Positions 1 to 5,385 of a stretch of DNA of 6,766 nt are shown here, in pieces. The notes beneath the pieces are model-generated. The model was given only the letters and a program-made list of their open reading frames with translations, had not been told where the DNA came from and did no database searches. Made by a program: the position numbers and the translations under genes. The DNA comes from Thermoleophilia bacterium (GTDB lineage Bacteria > Actinomycetota > Thermoleophilia > Gaiellales > Gaiellaceae): assembly GCA_014534295.1 (NCBI GenBank), contig JACVRU010000104.1, positions 1 to 6,766 of the forward strand, in the 5' to 3' direction. Each line of letters starts with the position of its first letter. The first letter of the stretch is position 1.

Positions 1-363
1 CTCGAGAGCGGCTCGGTGGACGTCGTCGTCTCGAACTGCGTGATCAACCTGTCCGTCGACAAGCCGGCCGTCTTCGCGGAGCTCGCGCGCGTGCTCCGGC
101 CGGGCGGCAGGATCGGCGTCAGCGACATCGTCGCCGAGGACCGGCTCTCCTCGGAGGAGCGCGCGGCCCGCGGTAGCTACGCGGGCTGCATCGCGGGCGC
201 GCTCTCGCGCTCCGAGTACGAGACCGGCCTCGCAGCGGCCGGCTTCGAGGACGTGTCCGTCACCTTCACGCACGAGGCCGCCGACGGTCTGCACGGCGCG
301 ATCGTCAGGGCGTCGAAGCCGGCAGCGGCTCGGCGAGGTCGTCGAGGCTGGGAGCAGTCCTGA
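1..363 (+). CDS. arsM: Arsenite S-adenosylmethyltransferase (ArsM-like), C-terminal part
   Basis: This is the 3' end of a gene that begins before the window; 120 codons and a TGA stop are visible. ArsM enzymes transfer methyl groups from S-adenosylmethionine to As(III) in the cytoplasm. What is seen: the Rossmann-fold stretch DVVVSNCVINL (residues 7-17 of the visible part), the PGGR turn (34-37), and the motif GCIAGAL (62-68). In the ArsM family two of the arsenic-binding cysteines lie in exactly these contexts, and both are present here (C13 and C63). The SAM-binding GxGxG motif would be upstream, outside the window. After the usual end of the fold (about IVRASKP) there is a basic tail of roughly 13 residues that overlaps the convergent MFS gene. 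No other ars gene is visible, so an arsenic operon, if any, must lie to the left. A related SAM methyltransferase with another substrate is possible, but the two cysteines argue for arsenic. Confidence 0.85.
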   Translation, partial: LESGSVDVVVSNCVINLSVDKPAVFAELARVLRPGGRIGVSDIVAEDRLSSEERAARGSYAGCIAGALSRSEYETGLAAAGFEDVSVTFTHEAADGLHGAIVRASKPAAARRGRRGWEQS

Positions 364-1543
364 TCGACGGGCTCAGCGTCCCCCACAGGGCGAGTACGAG
401 CCCGAACGCGGCGAAGACCCCGATCGACGCCCGTTCGGTCGCGTGGTCGAGCAGGAAGCCCGCCGCGAGCGGCCCGAGGGGCGCGATGACGAGGCCGATC
501 GTCTGCCAGACGCTGCTGACGCGCCCGACGAGCCGGTCGGGCGTCAGCGCCAGCCTGAGGCTGTGGACGACCGAGTCGGTCGACGGGATCGCGACCGCGG
601 TGGGGAGGATGCTCGCCGCGAGGACGTAGACGCTCGGCCAGATCAGGAACAGCGCGCAGCCGGTCCAGGTCCAGAGCTCGAGCAGCAGGACGCCGCGGAC
701 CGGAAGCAGTCGCCTGACCACGGGCGAGAGAAACGCGCCCGCGAGGATGCAGCCGCCGAAGGCTCCGAGGAGGACGCCGACCTGCGTCCCCGTCAGCCCC
801 TCCCTGCGGCCGATCACGAGCAGGGCGAGCAAGACGCCCGGACCGATGAAGTTGGCGAGCCCGAAGAGGAACGCGGTCGTGCGGAGGAACGGGTGGGCCC
901 AGAGGAAGCGGAACCCCTCGGCGATGCGGGCGCGGAGCGGCCACGGGTCCCGCTCGCGCTCCTCCTGGAACGGCGTGCGGATCGCCAGCAGGGCCGCCGT
1001 CGAGAGCACGTAGCTGGCGGCATGCGCGAAGAACGGGAAGGCGCGGGCAAGCCCGAAGAGCGCACCGCCGAGCGGGGGTGCGGCCAGGCTGACGGCGGCC
1101 TCGCGCCCGGTGACGACCGCGACCGCCGCGGGCAGCTGCCGGCGCGGCACGACCGCTCTCAGGGCGCCGTGCTGGGCGGTGGCGAAGACGGAGGCCCCGA
1201 TCCCCTCGAGGAACGCGACGACCGGGATCATCCAGAAGGCGATCTCGTCGAGGACGAGGAGCAGGGCGAGGCTGCCGACGGCCGCGCTACGCAGCGCGTG
1301 GGCGCCGATCATCAGCGCCCGCCGGCTCCAGCGGTCGGCCGCGAGTCCTGCCGGCAGGGCGACGATCGCCGTCGGCAGCAGACGCGCGAACGCCACGATC
1401 CCGGCCTTCGCCGCCGAGCCCGTGAGCGTGAGCACCAGCAGCGGGTAGGCGATCGCGCTGATCTGCGAGCCGCCGCTCGAGAGCAGCTGCGCCGCCTGGA
1501 GCAGCAGGAAGTCCCGATTGCGGCGCAGGGGAGGCGCGGTCAC
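305..1543 (-). CDS. MFS transporter, probable drug or siderophore exporter (MFS_3/EntS-like)
   Basis: A 412-residue membrane protein of normal length for a 12-helix major facilitator. It would move a small molecule across the cytoplasmic membrane, probably outwards and driven by protons; the substrate cannot be read from sequence. What is seen: a short cytoplasmic start (MTAPPLRRNRDF), then hydrophobic segments throughout, the loop 2-3 signature GLAADRWSRR (residues 66-75), a charged central loop (about 193-208) dividing two six-helix halves, and the segment RLVGRVSSVWQTIG (337-350), which resembles the GRV motif of the EntS/MFS_3 group. The GTG start at 1543 is favoured because the N-terminus fits the family and a TAGCGT box ends exactly 6 nt before it, consistent with a leaderless mRNA. 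The last 19 codons are antisense to the end of the ArsM-like gene. A functional link with arsenic is not supported, since the genes converge. Confidence 0.85.
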   Translation of the reverse strand: MTAPPLRRNRDFLLLQAAQLLSSGGSQISAIAYPLLVLTLTGSAAKAGIVAFARLLPTAIVALPAGLAADRWSRRALMIGAHALRSAAVGSLALLLVLDEIAFWMIPVVAFLEGIGASVFATAQHGALRAVVPRRQLPAAVAVVTGREAAVSLAAPPLGGALFGLARAFPFFAHAASYVLSTAALLAIRTPFQEERERDPWPLRARIAEGFRFLWAHPFLRTTAFLFGLANFIGPGVLLALLVIGRREGLTGTQVGVLLGAFGGCILAGAFLSPVVRRLLPVRGVLLLELWTWTGCALFLIWPSVYVLAASILPTAVAIPSTDSVVHSLRLALTPDRLVGRVSSVWQTIGLVIAPLGPLAAGFLLDHATERASIGVFAAFGLVLALWGTLSPSIRTAPSLDDLAEPLPASTP

Positions 1544-1549
1544 GCGCGG

Positions 1550-1555
1550 ACGCTA
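1550..1555 (-). promoter_or_regulatory. Probable -10 box of the MFS gene (leaderless)
   Basis: Reads TAGCGT on the - strand and ends 6 nt before the GTG start at 1543, so transcription would begin at or next to the start codon. It fits the actinobacterial TANNNT -10 pattern. No -35 box or Shine-Dalgarno sequence is evident. It lies in the 31-bp gap after the tRNA-Trp gene. Confidence 0.5.
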
Positions 1556-1574
1556 GAGCAGAGAGTGGACGGGA

Positions 1575-1647
1575 CAGGGGCGGAGGGACTCGAACCCCCG
1601 GCCTACGGTTTTGGAGACCGCCGCTCTACCAGCTGAGCTACGCCCCT
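1575..1647 (-). tRNA. trnW: tRNA-Trp (anticodon CCA)
   Basis: A complete 73-nt cloverleaf can be folded by eye on the - strand. The acceptor arms AGGGGCG (1647-1641) and CGCCCCT (1582-1576) pair over 7 bp. The D stem is GCTC/GAGC, the anticodon stem GCGGT/ACCGT (one G-T pair) closes the loop CTCCAAA with anticodon CCA at 1614-1612, and the T arm GGGGG/CCCTC encloses TTCGAGT. The discriminator base is G (1575), as expected for bacterial tRNA-Trp. The terminal CCA is not encoded (the next bases are TCCC), so it must be added by CCA nucleotidyltransferase. The gene is on the same strand as the downstream MFS gene, 31 bp away. In many bacteria tRNA-Trp lies near secE-nusG; that arrangement is not seen here. 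Confidence 0.96.
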
Positions 1648-1658
1648 AGGCAAGGCCC

Positions 1659-1664
1659 AGTGTA
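1659..1664 (-). promoter_or_regulatory. Possible -10 box for the tRNA-Trp gene
   Basis: Reads TACACT on the - strand, 11 nt before the mature 5' end of the tRNA. This leaves room for a short 5' leader removed by RNase P. No convincing -35 hexamer is present at 17-18 bp spacing. It lies back-to-back with the box proposed for the + strand gene at 1690. Confidence 0.35.
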
Positions 1665-1677
1665 CCCCGCCTCGGTC

Positions 1678-1683
1678 TAACCT
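1678..1683 (+). promoter_or_regulatory. Probable -10 box of the small membrane-protein gene (leaderless)
   Basis: TAACCT ends exactly 6 nt before the GTG at 1690, with no purine-rich ribosome site between. It fits the TANNNT-N6-start layout seen at the MFS and sigma-factor starts. Confidence 0.45.
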
Positions 1684-1689
1684 CCCGGC

Positions 1690-1872
1690 GTGGCTCCGTC
1701 CGGCCAGCGCCGCGCGCTCGGCGCCCTCTTCCTCGTGCTCGCGGCCCTCTTCGTCGGCATCGCGGCGGCGGGGACGAACGCGGGCGTCTGGCCCGTCGCG
1801 GTCGCGGCCGCGGCGCTCGCGTTCTGGATGCTGACGATGGTCGCGCGCGCCTGGCGCCGGCCGCGCCGGTGA
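1690..1872 (+). CDS. Small two-helix membrane protein of unknown function
   Basis: A 60-residue protein that I cannot assign to a named family. What is seen: a short basic N-terminus (MAPSGQRRA), a hydrophobic segment at about residues 10-28, a brief polar break (GTNAG), a second hydrophobic segment at about 32-52, and a strongly basic end (ARAWRRPRR). This predicts a helical hairpin in the cytoplasmic membrane with both ends inside, by the positive-inside rule. The GTG start is supported by the TAACCT box 6 nt upstream. The gene lies 33 bp before the sigma-factor gene on the same strand, but that gene has its own -10 box, so shared function is only a possibility. A chance reading frame in GC-rich DNA is the alternative. 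The clean hydrophobic pattern, the promoter and the lack of any other gene here favour a real gene. Confidence 0.6.
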   Translation: MAPSGQRRALGALFLVLAALFVGIAAAGTNAGVWPVAVAAAALAFWMLTMVARAWRRPRR

Positions 1873-1893
1873 GGGTTCCGCCGGAGAACGCCG

Positions 1894-1899
1894 TATTCT
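1894..1899 (+). promoter_or_regulatory. Probable -10 box of the sigma-factor gene (leaderless)
   Basis: TATTCT ends 6 nt before the GTG at 1906. It is the closest match to TATAAT among the boxes in this window and stands out as an AT-rich hexamer in GC-rich DNA. No Shine-Dalgarno sequence lies between the box and the start. Confidence 0.55.
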
Positions 1900-1905
1900 G
1901 TTCCG

Positions 1906-2661
1906 GTGCCCGACGTGGACATGCGCAGCCTGTGGGTCGAGTACAGGCGCACGAAGGACAAGCAGCTCCGCGACCGCCTGATCCTCACGTACGCGCCGCT
2001 CGTCAAGTACGTCGCCGGCCGGCTCGGCAGCGGCCTCCCCGCGCACGTCGACGACGACGACCTCGTCTCGTACGGCCTGCTGGGGCTGATCGGGGCGATC
2101 GAGCGCTTCGATCCGGACCGCGGGATCAAGTTCGAGACCTACGCGCTCGGGCGCATCAAGGGCGCGATCATCGACGAGCTCCGCTCGCTCGACTGGGTGC
2201 CGCGCTCGGTCCGGGCCCGCGCCCGCGAGATCGAGCGCGCGATCGCCGAGCTCGAGTCGAAGCTCGGCCGCGCGCCGACCGACGAGGAGATCGCGGCCAA
2301 GCTCGGGGTCTCCGAGGAGGACTTCGCCGAGGACCTGACCGAGATCTCCCGCACCTCGATCGCCGCCCTCGACGAGCTGTGGACGGTCTCCGCGGGCGGC
2401 GACCAGGTCGCCCTGCTGGACACGATCGAGGACCCGTCCGGCCCGAGCCCGACGACCGCGCTCGACGAGACGGAGCTCAAGGAGGCGATGGCCGATGCGA
2501 TCGCGCGGCTCCCCGAGCGCGAGAAGCTCGTCGTCACGCTCTACTACTACGAGGAGCTGACGCTGCGGGAGATCGGGGAAGTGCTGGGCGTCACGGAGTC
2601 CCGCGTCTCCCAGCTGCACACGAAGGCGATCCTCCGCCTCAAGGCTCGGCTCTCCGGCTAG
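1906..2661 (+). CDS. FliA/WhiG-family RNA polymerase sigma factor (sigma-28 type)
   Basis: A 251-residue alternative sigma factor, the usual length for the FliA/WhiG group. It would direct core RNA polymerase to a special promoter set, classically flagellar and chemotaxis genes (FliA) or sporulation genes (WhiG). Which of these applies here cannot be told. What is seen: region 2 at about residues 20-100, with the core-binding and -10-recognition stretch YGLLGLIGAIERFDP (56-70) and KFETYALGRIKGAIIDELR (75-93); the VPRSVR element opening region 3 (98-103); the GRAPTDEEIAAKLGVS segment (121-136); and region 4 with a helix-turn-helix at about 218-246 (LTLREIGEVLGVTESRVSQL). The GTG at 1906 is preferred to the internal ATG at codon 6 because of the TATTCT box. 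The gene ends 11 bp before the EF-G-like gene. No anti-sigma factor is visible beside it. Confidence 0.9.
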   Translation: MPDVDMRSLWVEYRRTKDKQLRDRLILTYAPLVKYVAGRLGSGLPAHVDDDDLVSYGLLGLIGAIERFDPDRGIKFETYALGRIKGAIIDELRSLDWVPRSVRARAREIERAIAELESKLGRAPTDEEIAAKLGVSEEDFAEDLTEISRTSIAALDELWTVSAGGDQVALLDTIEDPSGPSPTTALDETELKEAMADAIARLPEREKLVVTLYYYEELTLREIGEVLGVTESRVSQLHTKAILRLKARLSG

Positions 2662-2664
2662 GAT
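2659..2664 (+). promoter_or_regulatory. Probable -10 box of the EF-G-like gene, overlapping the sigma stop codon
   Basis: TAGGAT starts with the TAG stop codon of the sigma gene and ends 8 nt before the ATG at 2673. The surrounding GGCTAGGATCG (2656-2666) is repeated exactly before the aldehyde dehydrogenase gene (6257-6267), which supports a promoter role. The two genes could still also be read through on one transcript. Confidence 0.45.
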
Positions 2665-2672
2665 CGCCCCGG

Positions 2673-4718
2673 ATGGAGCCGGGGAAGATCCGCAACGTCG
2701 CGGTCGTCGGGCATCGAGGCGTCGGCAAGACCTCCCTCGTCGAGGCGATGCTGTTCCAGGCCGGCGCCGTCAACCGGCTGGGCACGATCGAGGCGGGCTC
2801 GACCGTCGGGGACTGGGACGACGACGAGCAGCGCCGCGGGATGTCGCTCCAGGCGTCGCTCGCGCACCTCGACTGGCAGGAGCGCAAGATCAACCTCGTC
2901 GACACGCCCGGCGACCCGGGCTTCCAGGGCGACGCGATCGCGGCGCTGAAGATCGTCGAGGGCGCGCTGATGGTCGTCTCCGCCGTGATGGGCGTCGAGG
3001 TCGGTACGAGCCGGCTTTGGAAGCGCGCCGACGCCGGCGGGGACGCGCGCGTGATCTTCGTGAACATGCTCGATCGCGAGCGCGCCGACTTCTTCCGGGC
3101 GCTCGAGGGCGTACGCTCCCAGCTCTCCGACAGGGCCGTCGCCGTCCACCTCCCGATCGGCTCCGAGCACGAGCTGACCGGGATCGTCGACCTGCTGCAC
3201 ATGTGCGCGTACACGAGCCCCGACGGCCAGCGCGAGGGCAAGGCGACGCAGATCCCGGCCGACCTGGCCGACCAGGCCGCCGAGTACCGCGAGAAGCTGC
3301 TCGACGCCGTCGTGGAGACGGACGAGGGCCTGATGGAGCGCTACCTCGACGGCCAGGAGCTCGACGCCGGAGAGGTCGCGAGTGCGCTCAAGGAGGCCGT
3401 GACGCGCGGCGAGGTCTTCCCGGTCGCCTGCGGGGTCGCCACGAAGAACCTCGGCACGACGGCCCTGCTCGACCTCCTCGTCGAGGGCGTGCCGAGCCCC
3501 GCGAAGAAGGGCCCGCAGATCGAGCTCGAGGCCCCGAAGACCGCGGCCTTCGTGTTCAAGACGATCGCCGACCCGTTCGCCGGCAAGATCAACGTCTTCC
3601 GCGTCCTCAAGGGCACGGTCTCGAGCGACGCGACCCTCGTCGACGCGCGGACGCACTCGAAGGAGCGCGTCGGGACGCTGCTCGTGATGCAGGGTAAGGA
3701 GCACGAGCAGGCGAGCGCGTTCGGGGAAGGCGACATCGGCGCGGTCGCGAAGCTCAAGGACGTCCAGACCGGCGACCTGCTGGTCGACGCCGAGTACGAC
3801 GTCGAGCCGCCCGCGATCGACTTCCCGGAGCCCGTGATGAGCTTCGCCGTCACGCCGAAGGCGAAGGGCGACGAGGAGAAGATGGCGACGTCGCTGCGGC
3901 GCCTCGCCGAGGAGGACCCGACCCTCGTCCTCCGGCGCGACGACCAGACCGGCGAGCTGCTGCTCTCGGGCCTGAGCCAGATCCACGTGGAGGTCGCGAT
4001 CGAGCGGCTTCGCAGCCGGTTCAACGTCGACGTCGACCTGCACCAGCCGCGTGTCCCGTATCTGGAGACGATCCGCAAGGAGGCGCGTGCACAGGGTCGC
4101 TACAAGAAGCAGACCGGTGGGCGCGGCCAGTACGGCGACTGCCACATCGTGCTCGAGCCGATCGGCGAGCGGGACGGCAACTACGAGTTCGTCGACCAGA
4201 TCGTCGGTGGCGTCATCCCGCAGAGCTTCCGGCCGGCCGTGGACAAGGGGATCCAGGAGGCAATGCAGTCAGGAGAGCTCGCGGGCGCGCCGGTCAAGGG
4301 TGTGCGCGTCCGGCTCGTCGACGGCTCGTACCACACCGTCGACTCCTCGGAGATGGCGTTCAAGATCGCCGGCTCGATGGCCTTCAAGAGCGCCTACGGC
4401 CAGGCCGATCCCGTCCTCCTCGAGCCGATCATGGAGCTGGAGGTCACGGTGCCCGACGACACGGTCGGCGCCGTCAACGGAGATCTCAACTCCCGGCGCG
4501 GCCGCCTGGTCGGGATGGAGCCCGCCGGCGGGATGACGACGATCCGGGCCGAGGTGCCGATGGCCGAGGTTCTCACGTATGCGCAGTCGCTGACGTCGCT
4601 CACGGGCGGGCGCGGCGACTACCATATGCACTTCGCGCGCTACGAGGAGGTGCCGAGCCACATCGCGCAACGGGTCATCGCCGAGCGCAAGCAGGAGCTC
4701 GAGGAAGCGAAGGCGTAG
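2673..4718 (+). CDS. Elongation factor G-like protein (EF-G2 type) with altered GTPase motifs
   Basis: A 681-residue relative of EF-G, which moves tRNA and mRNA through the ribosome using GTP. Domains seen in order: G domain with P-loop GHRGVGKTS (residues 13-21), switch I RGMSL (55-59; EF-G usually RGITI), G3 DTPGDPGF (77-84; usually DTPGHVDF), G4 NMLD (131-134; usually NKMD) and CGVATKN (253-259; usually GSA). Domain II is at about 290-380, III at about 385-460 with LSGLSQIHVEV, IV at about 465-580 with GRYKKQTGGRGQYGD (475-489) and the tip loop GSYHTVDSSE (551-560), and V from about 580 with GGRGDYHMHFARYEEVP. So the catalytic His of G3 is Asp81 and the G4 Lys is Met132, while domain IV is well kept. 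Actinobacterial EF-G2-like paralogues are known to vary at the G3 His. A canonical fusA probably sits elsewhere with rpsL/rpsG. The reading frame stays open upstream through the sigma gene, but ATG 2673 begins the homology. Confidence 0.9.
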   Translation: MEPGKIRNVAVVGHRGVGKTSLVEAMLFQAGAVNRLGTIEAGSTVGDWDDDEQRRGMSLQASLAHLDWQERKINLVDTPGDPGFQGDAIAALKIVEGALMVVSAVMGVEVGTSRLWKRADAGGDARVIFVNMLDRERADFFRALEGVRSQLSDRAVAVHLPIGSEHELTGIVDLLHMCAYTSPDGQREGKATQIPADLADQAAEYREKLLDAVVETDEGLMERYLDGQELDAGEVASALKEAVTRGEVFPVACGVATKNLGTTALLDLLVEGVPSPAKKGPQIELEAPKTAAFVFKTIADPFAGKINVFRVLKGTVSSDATLVDARTHSKERVGTLLVMQGKEHEQASAFGEGDIGAVAKLKDVQTGDLLVDAEYDVEPPAIDFPEPVMSFAVTPKAKGDEEKMATSLRRLAEEDPTLVLRRDDQTGELLLSGLSQIHVEVAIERLRSRFNVDVDLHQPRVPYLETIRKEARAQGRYKKQTGGRGQYGDCHIVLEPIGERDGNYEFVDQIVGGVIPQSFRPAVDKGIQEAMQSGELAGAPVKGVRVRLVDGSYHTVDSSEMAFKIAGSMAFKSAYGQADPVLLEPIMELEVTVPDDTVGAVNGDLNSRRGRLVGMEPAGGMTTIRAEVPMAEVLTYAQSLTSLTGGRGDYHMHFARYEEVPSHIAQRVIAERKQELEEAKA

Positions 4719-4730
4719 CGCCTCCGCTTC
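4704..4730. terminator. Long hairpin at the end of the EF-G-like gene, probable bidirectional terminator
   Basis: The outer arms GAAGCG (4704-4709) and CGCTTC (4725-4730) and the inner arms AGGCG (4711-4715) and CGCCT (4719-4723) pair perfectly. One A-C mismatch separates them, and the loop is the TAG stop codon itself. There is no T-run on either side, so it is not a textbook intrinsic terminator. Its place between convergent genes (4718 and 4744) suggests it stops transcription, or protects 3' ends, in both directions. Confidence 0.5.
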
Positions 4731-4743
4731 CCCGCTCGCGCTC

Positions 4744-4920
4744 CTAGATTCGCACCGTTTGGGGCTCGGGCTGGTCCTCGCGGAGCCGCTTGAGCACGTC
4801 CGTCACGTCCGCGAGCTCCTGCTCGAGGTCGCGCTGGTACTCCTCCAGCCGGCGCAGCCAGTCCTGGCGGCTGCCGAAGCGGCCGCGACGACGGCCGTGG
4901 CGTCTATGGCCGTGGCACAT
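4744..4920 (-). CDS. Small Cys/His-rich coiled-coil protein, cotranscribed with PadR
   Basis: A 58-residue protein with no function I can name. It starts MCHGHRRHGRRRGR: one Cys, three His and many Arg in the first 14 residues, which could bind metal, haem or nucleic acid. Residues 18-48 (from SRQDWLRRLEEYQRDLEQEL onwards) form a charged amphipathic helix, probably a coiled coil, followed by a short polar tail ending TVRI. The ATG at 4920 is chosen over an in-frame GTG at 4926 because a strong Shine-Dalgarno sequence, GGGAGGTGA (4931-4923), lies 5 nt before it and contains that GTG. The gene overlaps the end of the PadR gene by 17 bp, so the two are surely one operon with coupled translation. 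A partner or modulator of PadR is an attractive guess, without direct evidence. Confidence 0.75.
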   Translation of the reverse strand: MCHGHRRHGRRRGRFGSRQDWLRRLEEYQRDLEQELADVTDVLKRLREDQPEPQTVRI

Positions 4921-5302
4921 GGTCACCTCCCTTCGCGTGGCGGGTCAGGAAGTCGTCGATCCGGGCGCGGGCGCGGCCCAGCGCGGCGGCCCACTCGGAG
5001 AGCAGCCGCTCACCTGCGGGGTTGAGCCGGTACCGCCGACGCGCTGGCCCGGGCGTCTCCTCGTCCCACTCGGAGCTCACGAATCCCTCCTCTTCGAGCG
5101 ACCGCAGGAGTCGGTAGAGGTTGCCCATGTCGGGCTGCGCGCCGGGGAAGAGGGCGGTCAGCTCCTCGAGCAGCTCGGCGCCGTGGATCCCGGGACTGTC
5201 GCGGACGAGCAGGAGCACCGAGGGCTCGGCGAAGCGCTCGACGCGCGCCCTGACGAGCCACCGGCCGCGGTGGCAGTGGCGCGAGCGCGGTACCGCCCGC
5301 AT
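4904..5302 (-). CDS. PadR-family transcriptional regulator
   Basis: A 132-residue winged-helix regulator. PadR proteins are usually dimeric repressors of exporter or detoxification genes, and often of their own gene. What is seen: the PadR core from about residue 23 (ERFAEPSVLLLV), the helix with the HGAELLEEL stretch (40-48), the recognition region DMGNLYRLLRSLEEEGFV (58-75), the wing with PGPARRRYRLNPAGERLL (84-101), and a short C-terminal helix (about 102-122) for dimerisation. This matches the short-tailed PadR subfamily. The N-terminus carries an unusual RHCHRGRW stretch (8-15; His9, Cys10, His11), echoing the Cys/His-rich start of the partner protein. The start is ATG 5302; a TATCAT box at 5321-5316 would give a leader of only a few bases. 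The AT-rich repeats upstream suggest autoregulation. The ligand and other targets are unknown; no adjacent exporter is in the operon. Confidence 0.88.
   Translation of the reverse strand: MRAVPRSRHCHRGRWLVRARVERFAEPSVLLLVRDSPGIHGAELLEELTALFPGAQPDMGNLYRLLRSLEEEGFVSSEWDEETPGPARRRYRLNPAGERLLSEWAAALGRARARIDDFLTRHAKGGDHVPRP
4923..4931 (-). promoter_or_regulatory. Strong Shine-Dalgarno sequence that sets the small protein's start
   Basis: GGGAGGTGA on the - strand is nearly complementary to the 16S rRNA 3' tail and lies 5 nt before ATG 4920, inside the last codons of the PadR gene. It is the only clear ribosome-binding site in a window where most genes look leaderless. That fits an internal cistron that has no 5' mRNA end of its own. 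Confidence 0.8.
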
Positions 5303-5314
5303 CAGCCGCGTCTC

Positions 5315-5350
5315 GATGATAAATCACACATGTAAAACACATTATCAATC
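5315..5350. promoter_or_regulatory. AT-rich promoter/operator patch upstream of PadR
   Basis: These 36 bp are mostly A and T, against very GC-rich surroundings. They hold an inverted repeat TGATAA (5317-5322) / TTATCA (5342-5347), a direct repeat ACACAT (5326-5331 and 5337-5342) spaced 11 bp or about one helical turn, the palindrome ACATGT (5328-5333), and ATGT-N5-ACAT (5330-5342). PadR-family operators are known to contain ATGT/ACAT dyads. A TATCAT -10 box on the - strand (5321-5316) falls inside the left arm, so a bound PadR would block its own promoter. Binding is inferred. Confidence 0.6.
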
Positions 5351-5372
5351 GGGCGGGGGACCCTCGGCGGGC

Positions 5373-5378
5373 TAGACT
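5373..5378 (+). promoter_or_regulatory. Probable -10 box of the CxxC-protein gene (leaderless)
   Basis: TAGACT ends 7 nt before GTG 5386. Its context GGCTAGACTCG (5370-5380) matches the GGCTAGGATCG found before the EF-G-like and aldehyde dehydrogenase genes at 9 of 11 positions. No ribosome-binding site is seen. Confidence 0.5.
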
Positions 5379-5385
5379 CGCCGCC

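Noticed and set aside
305..1543. MFS protein as an arsenic exporter partnered with ArsM
   Set aside because: The genes converge and cannot share a transcript, and the transporter resembles general drug or siderophore exporters, with no arsenic-specific feature visible.
443..1636. Long + strand open frame of 397 codons across the MFS gene
   Set aside because: It is the antisense shadow of the MFS gene and runs into the tRNA; its product is a low-complexity run of Arg, Glu, Asp and Gly with no fold pattern.
1603..2619. - strand open frame of 338 codons opposite the sigma gene
   Set aside because: It is antisense to a clear FliA/WhiG sigma factor and also covers the small membrane gene and part of the tRNA; composition is Arg/Asp/Leu-rich shadow sequence typical of GC-rich DNA.
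1869..2672. In-frame extension that would make the EF-G-like protein 949 residues long
   Set aside because: The extension is read out of frame through the sigma-factor gene and is Arg/Pro/Ala-rich noise; EF-G homology begins at ATG 2673, which has its own -10 box.
2658..4145. - strand open frame of 495 codons opposite the EF-G-like gene
   Set aside because: It is the antisense of a well-matched EF-G family gene, with no recognisable motif and no promoter or ribosome site of its own.
4921..4926. GTG at 4926 as the start of the small Cys/His-rich protein
   Set aside because: This GTG lies within the Shine-Dalgarno sequence GGGAGGTGA, which is ideally spaced for the ATG at 4920.
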